DNA of 5,655 nt from Desulfonatronaceae bacterium UBA663 (GTDB lineage Bacteria; Desulfobacterota; Desulfovibrionia; Desulfovibrionales; Desulfonatronaceae), in assembly GCA_002299865.1 (NCBI GenBank), contig DBNV01000122.1, positions 1 through 5,655 of the forward strand, read 5' to 3'. Made by a program: the position numbers and the translations under genes. The notes under the pieces were generated by a model that did not search any database, was not told where the DNA came from, and was given only the letters and a program-made list of their open reading frames with translations. Each line of letters starts with the position of its first letter. The first letter of the stretch is position 1. Below, one piece after another: positions 1 to 5,642 of this stretch.

Positions 1-1110
1 GATTTGCCCGCCCTGACCAGGGGCCTGTACGGATATTTCGGTTACGGCATGGCCGGTCTGTTTGAACCCAAGCTGGCGGACAAGCTGCCCGCGTCCCAGA
101 CCGAGGCCTGCCTGGTGCTGCCGGGACGGGTGGTCCTGTACGACCATCTGCACCATCGCTGCTGTGTCTTGAGTCTGGACCCGAACCGCGGTGGCGTGGA
201 AGAGTTGCAAAAGCCTTCGCTTGACGAGCCCCCTGTGGTCGGCCAGATTCGCGAAACGCCCCAAGCCGGAGAATTCATGGCCCAGGTGGACCGCGTCAAG
301 GAACTGATCCGGACCGGCGAGGCGATCCAGACCGTGCTTTCCACTCGCTTCGAGGCTCCGTTCTCCGGCGAGCCGTTCGTGCTTTACCGCCGCCTGCGGC
401 AGATCAACCCTTCGCCGTACATGTTTTTCATGCGTCTGCCGCGCCTGACATTGCTGGGCTCCTCGCCGGAACTGATGGTCCGCTGTCAGGACGGCCTGCT
501 TGAGTCCCGGCCTATCGCCGGAACCAGGCCGCGCGGCCAAAGCGAGGATCAGGACCGGGCCCTGGCCGAGGAACTGCTGGCCGATCCCAAGGAACGGGCC
601 GAGCATGTCATGCTCGTGGATCTGGGCCGCAACGACCTGGGCCGGATCGCCGCGCCGGGCAGCGTGCAGGTGGACAAGTTCATGCAGGTGGAGCGCTTTT
701 CCCACGTCATGCACTTGACCTCCTACGTCCAGGCCCGCCTGGCCAAAGGGCTGGACGCCCTGGACGTGCTCCAGGCCACGTTCCCCGCGGGCACGGTCAG
801 CGGCGCGCCCAAAATCAGGGCCATGGAGATCATCGCCCTGCAGGAAGCCCTGCCGCGGGGCCCGTATGCCGGGGCCATCGGTTGGCTGGGGTTGAACACC
901 GCCGACGGCCCGCAGCGGGTGAACCTGGACACGGGCCTCACCATCCGCAGTCTGTGGATCAGGGACGGGCAGGTGTGTTTCCAGGCCGGGGCCGGGATCG
1001 TCGCGGACTCCGAACCGGAAAAGGAGTGGGACGAATGCCGCAACAAGGCCCGGGTGCTCATGGACGCTTTGACCAGGCAGGGAGGCAGCGATGTTTTTAC
1101 TTATCGATAA
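1..1110 (+). CDS. trpE: Anthranilate synthase component I (5'-truncated by window edge)
   Basis: This is the chorismate-converting subunit, which with TrpG makes anthranilate from chorismate and glutamine in the cytoplasm. The reading frame is open from base 1, so the gene begins upstream. About 369 residues are visible against roughly 500 for the family, so the N-terminal tryptophan feedback site is mostly not visible. Chorismate-binding-fold motifs appear in order: LLGSSPELMVR (about 450-482), the PIAGTRPRG loop (about 511-537), AEHVMLVDLGRNDLGRI with a likely Mg-binding Glu (about 598-648), the FSHVMHLTSYVQ histidine region (about 697-732), FPAGTVSGAPKIRAMEII (about 781-837), and QAGAGIVADSEPEKEWDE followed by NKAR (about 982-1053). 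PIAGTRPRG and the trp-operon context favour TrpE over PabB. The last 20 nt overlap trpG, which implies translational coupling and matched amounts of the two subunits. I see no frameshift or lost catalytic motif in the visible part. Confidence 0.97.
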   Translation, partial: DLPALTRGLYGYFGYGMAGLFEPKLADKLPASQTEACLVLPGRVVLYDHLHHRCCVLSLDPNRGGVEELQKPSLDEPPVVGQIRETPQAGEFMAQVDRVKELIRTGEAIQTVLSTRFEAPFSGEPFVLYRRLRQINPSPYMFFMRLPRLTLLGSSPELMVRCQDGLLESRPIAGTRPRGQSEDQDRALAEELLADPKERAEHVMLVDLGRNDLGRIAAPGSVQVDKFMQVERFSHVMHLTSYVQARLAKGLDALDVLQATFPAGTVSGAPKIRAMEIIALQEALPRGPYAGAIGWLGLNTADGPQRVNLDTGLTIRSLWIRDGQVCFQAGAGIVADSEPEKEWDECRNKARVLMDALTRQGGSDVFTYR

Positions 1111-1672
1111 CTACGACTCGTTCACCTTCAATCTGGTCCAGGCCTTCCAGGTCCTGGGGGTTTCCCCCGCCGTAATGCGTAATGACCGACGCGAACTATT
1201 GGCGCTGGCCGCAAGCGATGAACTGGAGGCCGTGGTCATCTCTCCTGGGCCGGGGCGGCCGGAATCCGCGGGGTTATGCCTGGAATTCCTGCAGCGTCTG
1301 CCCCGCAAGACGCCGGTTTTGGGCATCTGCCTGGGGCATCAGGTTCTGGGGCGTTTTGCCGGTGCGTCCGTAACCGTTGCAGAACGGATTATGCACGGCA
1401 AGACCTCGGCCGTGGAGCATGACGAAGAAGGCTTGTTTTCCGGCCTGCCCCGGCCCATGCAGTGCGGCCGCTACCATTCCCTGCTGGTTAATGTGGGGGA
1501 TGTCCCGGATCTGCTGGTGCGCACGGCCTGGACCAGGCAAGGAGAGGTGATGGGCCTGCGTTACACGGACCGCCCCTGGATGGGCGTGCAGTTTCATCCC
1601 GAATCTGTGCTCACCCCGGACGGCCCCCGGTTGTTGGCCAATTTTTTGAACATGCACAACATAAGTCTTTAG
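1091..1672 (+). CDS. trpG: Anthranilate synthase component II (glutamine amidotransferase)
   Basis: This subunit hydrolyses glutamine and passes ammonia to TrpE. The 193-residue protein is a single class I amidotransferase domain of normal length. It starts MFLLIDNYDSFTFNLVQ, typical of TrpG/PabA. The oxyanion region SPGPGRPESAG is at residues 51-61. The nucleophile is Cys80 in GICLGHQ, and the rest of the triad is His169 and Glu171 in HPES. The ATG at 1091 is preceded by GGAG at 1081-1084 with a 6-nt spacer and lies inside the end of trpE. TrpG and PabA cannot be told apart by motif alone; the position directly after trpE supports TrpG, although one protein may serve both pathways. There is no fused TrpD domain, unlike in E. 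coli. Confidence 0.97.
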   Translation: MFLLIDNYDSFTFNLVQAFQVLGVSPAVMRNDRRELLALAASDELEAVVISPGPGRPESAGLCLEFLQRLPRKTPVLGICLGHQVLGRFAGASVTVAERIMHGKTSAVEHDEEGLFSGLPRPMQCGRYHSLLVNVGDVPDLLVRTAWTRQGEVMGLRYTDRPWMGVQFHPESVLTPDGPRLLANFLNMHNISL

Positions 1673-1676
1673 AGGC

Positions 1677-1682
1677 GGGAGG
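1677..1682 (+). promoter_or_regulatory. Shine-Dalgarno site of trpD
   Basis: GGGAGG lies 8 nt before the ATG at 1691, immediately after the trpG stop at 1670-1672. It decides the start: the nearer ATG at 1686 is only 3 nt from this site and reads ATG CAA TGA, stopping at once. Confidence 0.75.
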
Positions 1683-1690
1683 ATCATGCA

Positions 1691-2692
1691 ATGAGCAAGG
1701 AAATCAGCGATATTTTGGAACAACTGGCCTGCCGCAGGCCCTTAAGCGACGTGCAGGCCGACCTGATCTTCAGCGCCCTGCTGGAGGGCAGGCTAAAGCC
1801 CAGCCAGGCCGGGGCCTTCCTCCTGGGCCTGCGGGCCAAGGGCGAGGATGCCACGGATCTGGCCGCGGGCGTGCGCGCCGGCTTAAAACACGCCCGCCCA
1901 ATCCCCGGGCTGTCCGGGCCGCGCATCGACACCTGCGGCACGGGCGGAGACAACACCCATAGCTTCAACTGTTCCACGGCCGTAGCCTTGTATCTGGCCG
2001 AAATAGGTCATCAGGTGGTCAAGCACGGCAATCGGGCCGTGTCTTCATCCTGCGGCAGCGCCGACGTGCTCGAGGCCCTGGGCGTGCCCCTGGACACCGA
2101 GCCGGACAAGGTGGCCGAGGGCTTAGCTGCGCACAACTTCGTCTTCCTTTTTGCCCCGGCCTATCACCCGGCCTTCAAGCACATCATGCCGGTGCGCCGG
2201 GAACTGGGCATTCGAACTTTGTTCAACCTGATGGGACCGCTGCTCAACCCGGCCCGGCCCACGCACCAGCTCATCGGCGTGGGCCACCCGGAGTATTTGT
2301 TCATCATGGGCGAGGCCCTGCTGTTGACCGGCGTGGAAAAGGCCCTGGTGGTGCACGGGGCCGGGGGCTTTGACGAGCTGACCACCTTTGGCCTGGCCCG
2401 CTGCTACCTGGTTAAGGACGGGATCATGGAAAAGACGGCCATCAACCCGGAAAAGCTTGGTTTTGCGCGGCACGCTCCCGAGGACGTGATCGTGCGGGAC
2501 AAGGACCATGCCGTAGGCGTGATGCACGAGGTGCTGGCCGGAACAGGGCCCAGGGCCATGGCCGAGATGACCGCCCTGAACCTGGCCGCCTGCCTCTATC
2601 TCCTGGAAGAGGACAAAAGCCTGATCCAGTGCGCCGAGTTGGCTAGGGCCGCGTTGAAAAAAGGCGTCAGCAACAGGGTACTGTATGCTTGA
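1691..2692 (+). CDS. trpD: Anthranilate phosphoribosyltransferase
   Basis: This enzyme transfers the phosphoribosyl group of PRPP to anthranilate, giving N-(5'-phosphoribosyl)-anthranilate. The 333 residues match the usual free-standing TrpD length. An N-terminal helical domain (about 1-70) has the normal LSDVQADLIFSALLEG and GAFLLGLRAKGE segments. The PRPP-binding motif DTCGTGGD is at 80-87, and KHGNRAVSSSCGSADVLEALG-type sequence at 111-131 forms the anthranilate/PRPP pocket. RTLFNLMGPLLNPA is at 175-188, and the metal-binding Asp-Glu pair is at 228-229 in VHGAGGFDELT. Thymidine phosphorylase shares the fold, but these motifs and the neighbours are those of TrpD. It follows trpG by 18 nt and overlaps trpC by 8 nt. 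The C-terminus (SNRVLYA) is slightly longer than common but not disruptive. Confidence 0.97.
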   Translation: MSKEISDILEQLACRRPLSDVQADLIFSALLEGRLKPSQAGAFLLGLRAKGEDATDLAAGVRAGLKHARPIPGLSGPRIDTCGTGGDNTHSFNCSTAVALYLAEIGHQVVKHGNRAVSSSCGSADVLEALGVPLDTEPDKVAEGLAAHNFVFLFAPAYHPAFKHIMPVRRELGIRTLFNLMGPLLNPARPTHQLIGVGHPEYLFIMGEALLLTGVEKALVVHGAGGFDELTTFGLARCYLVKDGIMEKTAINPEKLGFARHAPEDVIVRDKDHAVGVMHEVLAGTGPRAMAEMTALNLAACLYLLEEDKSLIQCAELARAALKKGVSNRVLYA

Positions 2693-3488
2693 GAAATTCC
2701 GGCAAGCCAAACAGGCTGAAATCGAGGCCTTGCAAAAGCTGGCTGCGGCTGGCCGAGCGGCCGGAGCCTTGCCCGAACCGTTGTCCATCGCCCGGCCTTC
2801 CCTGGGTCAAGCTCTGCGGGATCGCGGCCCGGGCGCCGTAATCGCCGAGTACAAGCGGGCCTCGCCAAGCAAGGGCCTGATCAATGCGGGCTGGCTCCCG
2901 GAGCAGGCCGCCTCGGGTTATGCCAAGGCCGGTGCCGCGGCTTTGTCCGTGCTCACCGAGCAAACTTATTTCCAGGGGCGGCTGGAATATCTGGACGCCA
3001 TGACCGGGCCGGGCCTACCTTTGCTGCGCAAGGATTTTCTGCTGCATCCGCTGCAGGTTCGCCAAAGCGCGGCAACCCCGGCCTCAGCCGTGCTGCTCAT
3101 CGCGCGGATGCTCACGCTGGATGAGCTGGCGACTATGCTTGCGGCTTGCGCAGAATTTGGCCTGGAAGCCGTGGTGGAGGTCTTTGACCGGGCCGACCTG
3201 GACCGGGTTCGGCACGCCGAGGTTCGGCACGCCGGAGCGCGCATCATCCAGGTGAACAACAGGGACCTGGACACCCTGACCACGAACCTTGGCCTGTCCC
3301 TGGAGTTGATCAGCCGCAAGTCCGCAAGCGAGGTCTGGATCAGCGCCAGTGGAATGCAGACGGCCCGGGACATGGCCAGGATGCGGGACGCGGGATTTGA
3401 CGGCCTGCTCATGGGCGCCCGGTTGATGCAAGAGCCTGATCCGGGCGCAGCCCTGGCCGGTTTGTTGGAGGAGATGCGGGGGGCATAA
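2685..3488 (+). CDS. trpC: Indole-3-glycerol phosphate synthase
   Basis: This enzyme closes and decarboxylates CdRP to indole-3-glycerol phosphate. It is a single TIM-barrel domain of 267 residues, not fused to TrpF. Family landmarks, with Sulfolobus numbers from memory: Glu55 and Lys57 in AEYKRASPSKG (E51, K53); SVLTEQTYFQG at 88-98; Lys116 in LLRKDF, the general acid (K110); Glu165 in VVEV, the general base (E159); Asn191 in VNNRDL (N180). Two departures stand out. The normal (S/A)ESG motif reads SASGM at 220-224, so the E210 position is Ala221. Residues VRHAE-VRHAG (176-185) come from a 15-bp tandem duplication that lengthens the segment before strand VNN by five residues. The ATG lies inside trpD (8-nt overlap) with AGGG at 2675-2678. 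The remaining catalytic residues are intact, so the gene is probably functional. Confidence 0.95.
   Translation: MLEKFRQAKQAEIEALQKLAAAGRAAGALPEPLSIARPSLGQALRDRGPGAVIAEYKRASPSKGLINAGWLPEQAASGYAKAGAAALSVLTEQTYFQGRLEYLDAMTGPGLPLLRKDFLLHPLQVRQSAATPASAVLLIARMLTLDELATMLAACAEFGLEAVVEVFDRADLDRVRHAEVRHAGARIIQVNNRDLDTLTTNLGLSLELISRKSASEVWISASGMQTARDMARMRDAGFDGLLMGARLMQEPDPGAALAGLLEEMRGA
3206..3235 (+). repeat. 15-bp in-frame tandem duplication inside trpC
   Basis: Two adjacent 15-nt copies, GGTTCGGCACGCCGA (3206-3220) and GGTTCGGCACGCCGG (3221-3235), differ at the last base only. They encode V-R-H-A-E followed by V-R-H-A-G. From memory of E. coli and Sulfolobus IGPS, 13 residues separate the catalytic (V/T)EV motif from the A(R/K)-hydrophobic-hydrophobic strand; here there are 18, an excess that equals one repeat unit. 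Confidence 0.85.
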
Positions 3489-3543
3489 TGGCAGCGCATG
3501 GCTAAAAGCGTGCGGACTTCGCTAAATTCGCAATTGGCACGCA

Positions 3544-3548
3544 AAGGA
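3544..3548 (+). promoter_or_regulatory. Likely Shine-Dalgarno site of trpF
   Basis: AAGGA lies 3 nt before the ATG at 3552 and 6 nt before the ATG at 3555. The second spacing is the normal one, so 3555 is preferred. The in-frame ATG at 3498 has no comparable site close to it. Confidence 0.5.
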
Positions 3549-3554
3549 AAAATG

Positions 3555-4214
3555 ATGTTCAATAACGGCAGGAGAGTGATCAAGGTTTGCGGTCTGACCA
3601 GGGCCGAGGACGTAGCCCTGTGCGAGGAGCTGGGCGTGGACTGGATCGGGTTCATCTTTCATCCGGCCAGCCCGCGCAACGTCGGTGTCGACCAGGTGGC
3701 CGCCCTGAGCCAGGCCCGGGCCCAGGCCCAGGGCCGGGCCTTGCGCGTGGGGGTGTTCGTGCGCCAGAGCGCGGACGAAGTGTGTAAGATCATGGATCAG
3801 ACCGGTCTGGCCCTAGCCCAGCTGCACGGCGGGCAGGACCAGGCCTTTTGCCGGACCGTGGGGCCGCAGCGGGTGATCAAGGTCTTCTGGCCGCAGCAAT
3901 ACGCCCGGCTGGAGGACCTGCAGCGGGATATCGAGGCGTATGCGCTGTTTTGCCGGGCCGTGTTGTTGGACGCCGGGACCAGTGGCGGCGGGCACGGCCG
4001 CAGTCTGGACTTTGTCGGGCTGGCTGGTTTGCGGTCTCCCCTGCCTTGGTTTTTGGCCGGGGGCCTGGGGCCGGAAAACATCCGGGACGCCCTGTCGCGC
4101 TGCGCACCGGACGGGGTGGATCTCAATTCCGGCGTGGAGGACGCGCCGGGCCGAAAAAGCCGGGAAGCATTGCTGCGAGTCATGCGAGAACTGACGGGCT
4201 TCAAGGAGCCTTAA
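3555..4214 (+). CDS. trpF: Phosphoribosylanthranilate isomerase
   Basis: This enzyme carries out the Amadori rearrangement of phosphoribosyl-anthranilate to CdRP, the step between TrpD and TrpC. The protein is 219 residues from 3555, close to the usual 200-210. It is a TIM barrel with the general base Cys12 in KVCGLT (residues 10-15), GFIFHPASPRNV at 32-43, VGVFV at 65-69, LAQLHGGQD at 87-95, the general acid Asp139 in LLDAGTSGGG (137-146), FLAGGLGPENI at 166-176, and DLNSGVEDAPGRKS at 189-202, the phosphate-end loop. Residues 53-62 (QARAQAQGRA) come from a hexanucleotide repeat. Start choice: the frame is open to an ATG at 3498 (238 residues), but those 19 extra codons are AT-richer, have no family counterpart and lack a good ribosome site; ATG 3552 and GTG 3576 are other options. 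It is certain as trpF, less certain as to its start. Confidence 0.93.
   Translation: MFNNGRRVIKVCGLTRAEDVALCEELGVDWIGFIFHPASPRNVGVDQVAALSQARAQAQGRALRVGVFVRQSADEVCKIMDQTGLALAQLHGGQDQAFCRTVGPQRVIKVFWPQQYARLEDLQRDIEAYALFCRAVLLDAGTSGGGHGRSLDFVGLAGLRSPLPWFLAGGLGPENIRDALSRCAPDGVDLNSGVEDAPGRKSREALLRVMRELTGFKEP
3711..3740 (+). repeat. Hexanucleotide tandem repeat within trpF
   Basis: Five consecutive hexamers fit C(A/G)GG(C/G)C in register with the codons, giving Gln-Ala, Arg-Ala, Gln-Ala, Gln-Gly, Arg-Ala. The repeat sits at the end of the helix before strand RVGVFV, at a surface position in the TrpF barrel (inferred from family topology). Confidence 0.7.
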
Positions 4215-4245
4215 CATTATGTAACTCCTTAGCTGCTTTCATCAA

Positions 4246-4416
4246 GGCCGGCATGGCCCGTTTTGAATCTGTCGCCTGTCCGACTTAAGCCAGCCATCGT
4301 TCGTTGAACCATTGCCAAGCGCAAAAATGCCCCCCTTTTGTTATGGACGGACAATGGTTCAACGTTACGAGGGCGGCGATGAAGTTGCGACGGGTTCAAA
4401 ACGGGCCATGCCGGCC
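4246..4416. repeat. 171-bp nested imperfect palindrome between trpF and trpB
   Basis: The outer arms 4246-4267 and 4395-4416 are perfect 22-bp inverted repeats, extendable to 30 bp (4246-4275 with 4387-4416) with two mismatches. Inside, 4283-4286 pairs with 4382-4385, 4289-4291 with 4375-4377, 4293-4295 with 4372-4374, and 4297-4300 with 4367-4370. A 13-bp perfect pair (4302-4314 with 4352-4364) follows, and a 5-bp stem (4322-4326 with 4336-4340) closes the centre. The two halves are thus related over their full 65-69 nt. Pairing ends abruptly at 4246/4416, with no evident target-site duplication. No T-tract follows, so it is not an ordinary intrinsic terminator. Candidate identities are an ERIC- or MITE-like mobile palindrome, or an mRNA hairpin separating trpEGDCF from trpBA. 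The structure is certain; the function is unknown. Confidence 0.9.
4302..4364 (+). other. Inner stem-loop of the trpF-trpB palindrome
   Basis: The 13-bp perfect stem CGTTGAACCATTG (4302-4314) pairs with CAATGGTTCAACG (4352-4364) around a 37-nt loop. The loop contains a small CAAAA/TTTTG stem and a run of six C (4330-4335). It could fold independently of the outer arms in RNA. Confidence 0.75.
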
Positions 4417-4421
4417 GGATA

Positions 4422-4449
4422 TTGAGTAATTTTAAACAGTTTCTACAAC
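4422..4449 (+). promoter_or_regulatory. Possible weak sigma-70-type promoter for trpB
   Basis: TTGAGT (4422-4427) and TACAAC (4444-4449) are separated by 16 nt; each matches four of six consensus positions. They lie in the AT-rich strip between the palindrome and trpB. A start near 4456 would leave only about 14 nt before the ATG, just enough for the ribosome site. This is a motif match in AT-rich DNA and could easily be chance. Confidence 0.2.
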
Positions 4450-4458
4450 ACAACCAAC

Positions 4459-4463
4459 AAGGA
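4459..4463 (+). promoter_or_regulatory. Shine-Dalgarno site of trpB
   Basis: AAGGA ends 6 nt before the ATG at 4470. It fixes that start against the upstream in-frame TTG at 4422, whose added 16 residues have no counterpart in TrpB. Confidence 0.75.
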
Positions 4464-4469
4464 AATTCC

Positions 4470-5642
4470 ATGAAAAAGGGTTATTTCGGAGATTTCGGCG
4501 GGCGCTTCGCGCCGGAGCTACTCATGCCGCCACTACTGGAACTGGAGGAAGCCATGGGCCGGATCATGCCCGGCGCGGCCTTTCAGGAGGAGTTCACGAA
4601 CCTTTTGCGCCACTATGTAGGCCGGCCCACGGCTTTGTACCGTTGTGACAACCTGTCCCGGGAGCTGGGCTTCGGCCTGTGGCTGAAACGCGAGGACCTG
4701 GCTCACACCGGCGCGCACAAGATCAACAACACCGTGGGCCAAGCCCTGTTGGCCAAGCACATGGGCAAGGCCAGGCTGGTGGCCGAAACCGGGGCCGGAC
4801 AGCACGGCGTGGCCGCGGCCACGGCCGCAGCCCTGCTAGGCCTGGAGTGCATCGTGTACATGGGCGCACAGGACGTGGTGCGCCAAGCGCACAATGTCCA
4901 GCGGATGGAGCTTTTGGGCGCCCAGGTCCGGCCGGTGGAATCCGGCAGCCAAACGCTTAAGGACGCCATCAATGCGGCCATGCGCCACTGGATCGCGGAA
5001 CAGGCCGACACCCACTACTGTCTGGGCTCAGTCGTAGGACCGCATCCGTTTCCGCTGTTGGTGCGCGAGCTGCAGGCAGTCATCGGCCGGGAAGCCCTAG
5101 AGCAGTTCCAGAGCCGAACGGGCAAGCTGCCGGAGCGAGTCGTGGCCTGCGTGGGCGGCGGCTCCAACGCCATCGGCATGTTCCACGCCTTTGTGCCCCA
5201 TGCGCAAACAGCTCTGGTGGGCGTGGAGGCCGCCGGTCAGGGAACGCCGGGATGCTTTCATTCCGCCACCCTGACCAAGGGCACGCCGGGCGTGTTGCAC
5301 GGCTGCAAGACTAAGCTGTTGCAGACTGCCGAAGGCCAGATCCTGCCGTCTCATTCCCTGGCCCCGGGCCTGGATTATCCGGGAGTGGGGCCTGAACATG
5401 CCCATCTCCAGGCCCAGGGCCGGGCTGAATACGTCAGCGTCACGGACGCCCAGGCCCTGGACGCGTTTTTGCGCCTGGCTCGGACCGAGGGGATTCTCGC
5501 GGCCCTGGAAAGTTCCCATGCCCTGGCCCATGTCTTGAGTCTGGCCGGGACGCTTCAGGGTGCCACGGACGTGGTGGTCTGCCTGTCCGGCCGCGGGGAC
5601 AAGGACCTGGGCATCGTGCGCCAGGCCCTGAACAAGGGATGA
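4470..5642 (+). CDS. trpB: Tryptophan synthase beta chain
   Basis: This PLP enzyme condenses indole, channelled from TrpA, with serine to give tryptophan, in an alpha2-beta2 complex. The 390 residues are close to E. coli's 397. It begins KKGYFGDFGGRFAPELL, the standard TrpB opening. Key sites: Lys84 in HTGAHKIN, the PLP Schiff-base lysine; Glu106 in AETGAGQHG, the catalytic acid (E109 in Salmonella); Arg138 in VVRQAHNVQRM; TLKDA at 162-166; the PLP-phosphate loop GGGSNA at 229-234; Asp302 in LDYPGVGPEHA; Glu347 in ALESSHALA; and Ser373 in LSGRGDKD. Motif content and N-terminus are those of the TrpA-partnered TrpB1 class rather than TrpB2. It follows the 255-nt palindrome-bearing gap, so its expression may be partly uncoupled from trpEGDCF. 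Its TGA overlaps the presumed trpA start. Confidence 0.97.
   Translation: MKKGYFGDFGGRFAPELLMPPLLELEEAMGRIMPGAAFQEEFTNLLRHYVGRPTALYRCDNLSRELGFGLWLKREDLAHTGAHKINNTVGQALLAKHMGKARLVAETGAGQHGVAAATAAALLGLECIVYMGAQDVVRQAHNVQRMELLGAQVRPVESGSQTLKDAINAAMRHWIAEQADTHYCLGSVVGPHPFPLLVRELQAVIGREALEQFQSRTGKLPERVVACVGGGSNAIGMFHAFVPHAQTALVGVEAAGQGTPGCFHSATLTKGTPGVLHGCKTKLLQTAEGQILPSHSLAPGLDYPGVGPEHAHLQAQGRAEYVSVTDAQALDAFLRLARTEGILAALESSHALAHVLSLAGTLQGATDVVVCLSGRGDKDLGIVRQALNKG

Noticed and set aside
1686..1694. Alternative ATG before trpD
   Set aside because: It reads ATG CAA TGA and sits only 3 nt from the ribosome site; the trpD ATG at 1691 is correctly spaced.
2123..2788. Long antisense open frame (221 codons) opposite trpD-trpC, and similar ones opposite the other genes
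   Set aside because: In GC-rich DNA the strand opposite a real gene is often open by chance. These frames have no recognizable domains or ribosome sites and lie fully over conserved trp genes.
3478..3483. Run of six G at the end of trpC as a phase-variable tract
   Set aside because: It is short, in the last two to three codons, and slippage would alter only the dispensable C-terminus; housekeeping biosynthesis genes are unlikely phase-variation targets.
4212..4224. TrpR-like operator: short AT-rich near-palindrome after trpF
   Set aside because: Only about five paired positions with a mismatch and no resemblance to the CTAG-containing E. coli trp operator; likely chance around the stop codon.
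4249..4267. Sigma-54 promoter in the left arm (GGCATG-like -24 element)
   Set aside because: The -12 position lacks the needed GC (it falls in GTTTT), and the match arises equally in the mirrored arm.
4303..4363. Integron attC site, suggested by GTTGAAC and GTTCAAC in the inner arms
   Set aside because: In attC the RYYYAAC box comes first and GTTRRRY last. Here the order is reversed on both strands, and there is no integrase or cassette context.
4246..4429. A tryptophan attenuator or leader peptide in the trpF-trpB gap
   Set aside because: The frame at 4253-4288 has no Trp codon. The frame at 4343-4429 (28 codons) has one Trp codon and no ribosome site. There are no tandem Trp codons and no hairpin followed by T's.
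4387..4433. Intrinsic terminator formed by the right arm of the palindrome
   Set aside because: No T-tract follows the stem directly; the TTTT at 4430-4433 is 14 nt beyond the arm and the stem has very long loops.
4422..4469. TTG start giving TrpB 16 extra residues
   Set aside because: The ATG at 4470 has a well-placed AAGGA and yields the standard TrpB N-terminus; the extension is AT-rich and resembles nothing in the family.
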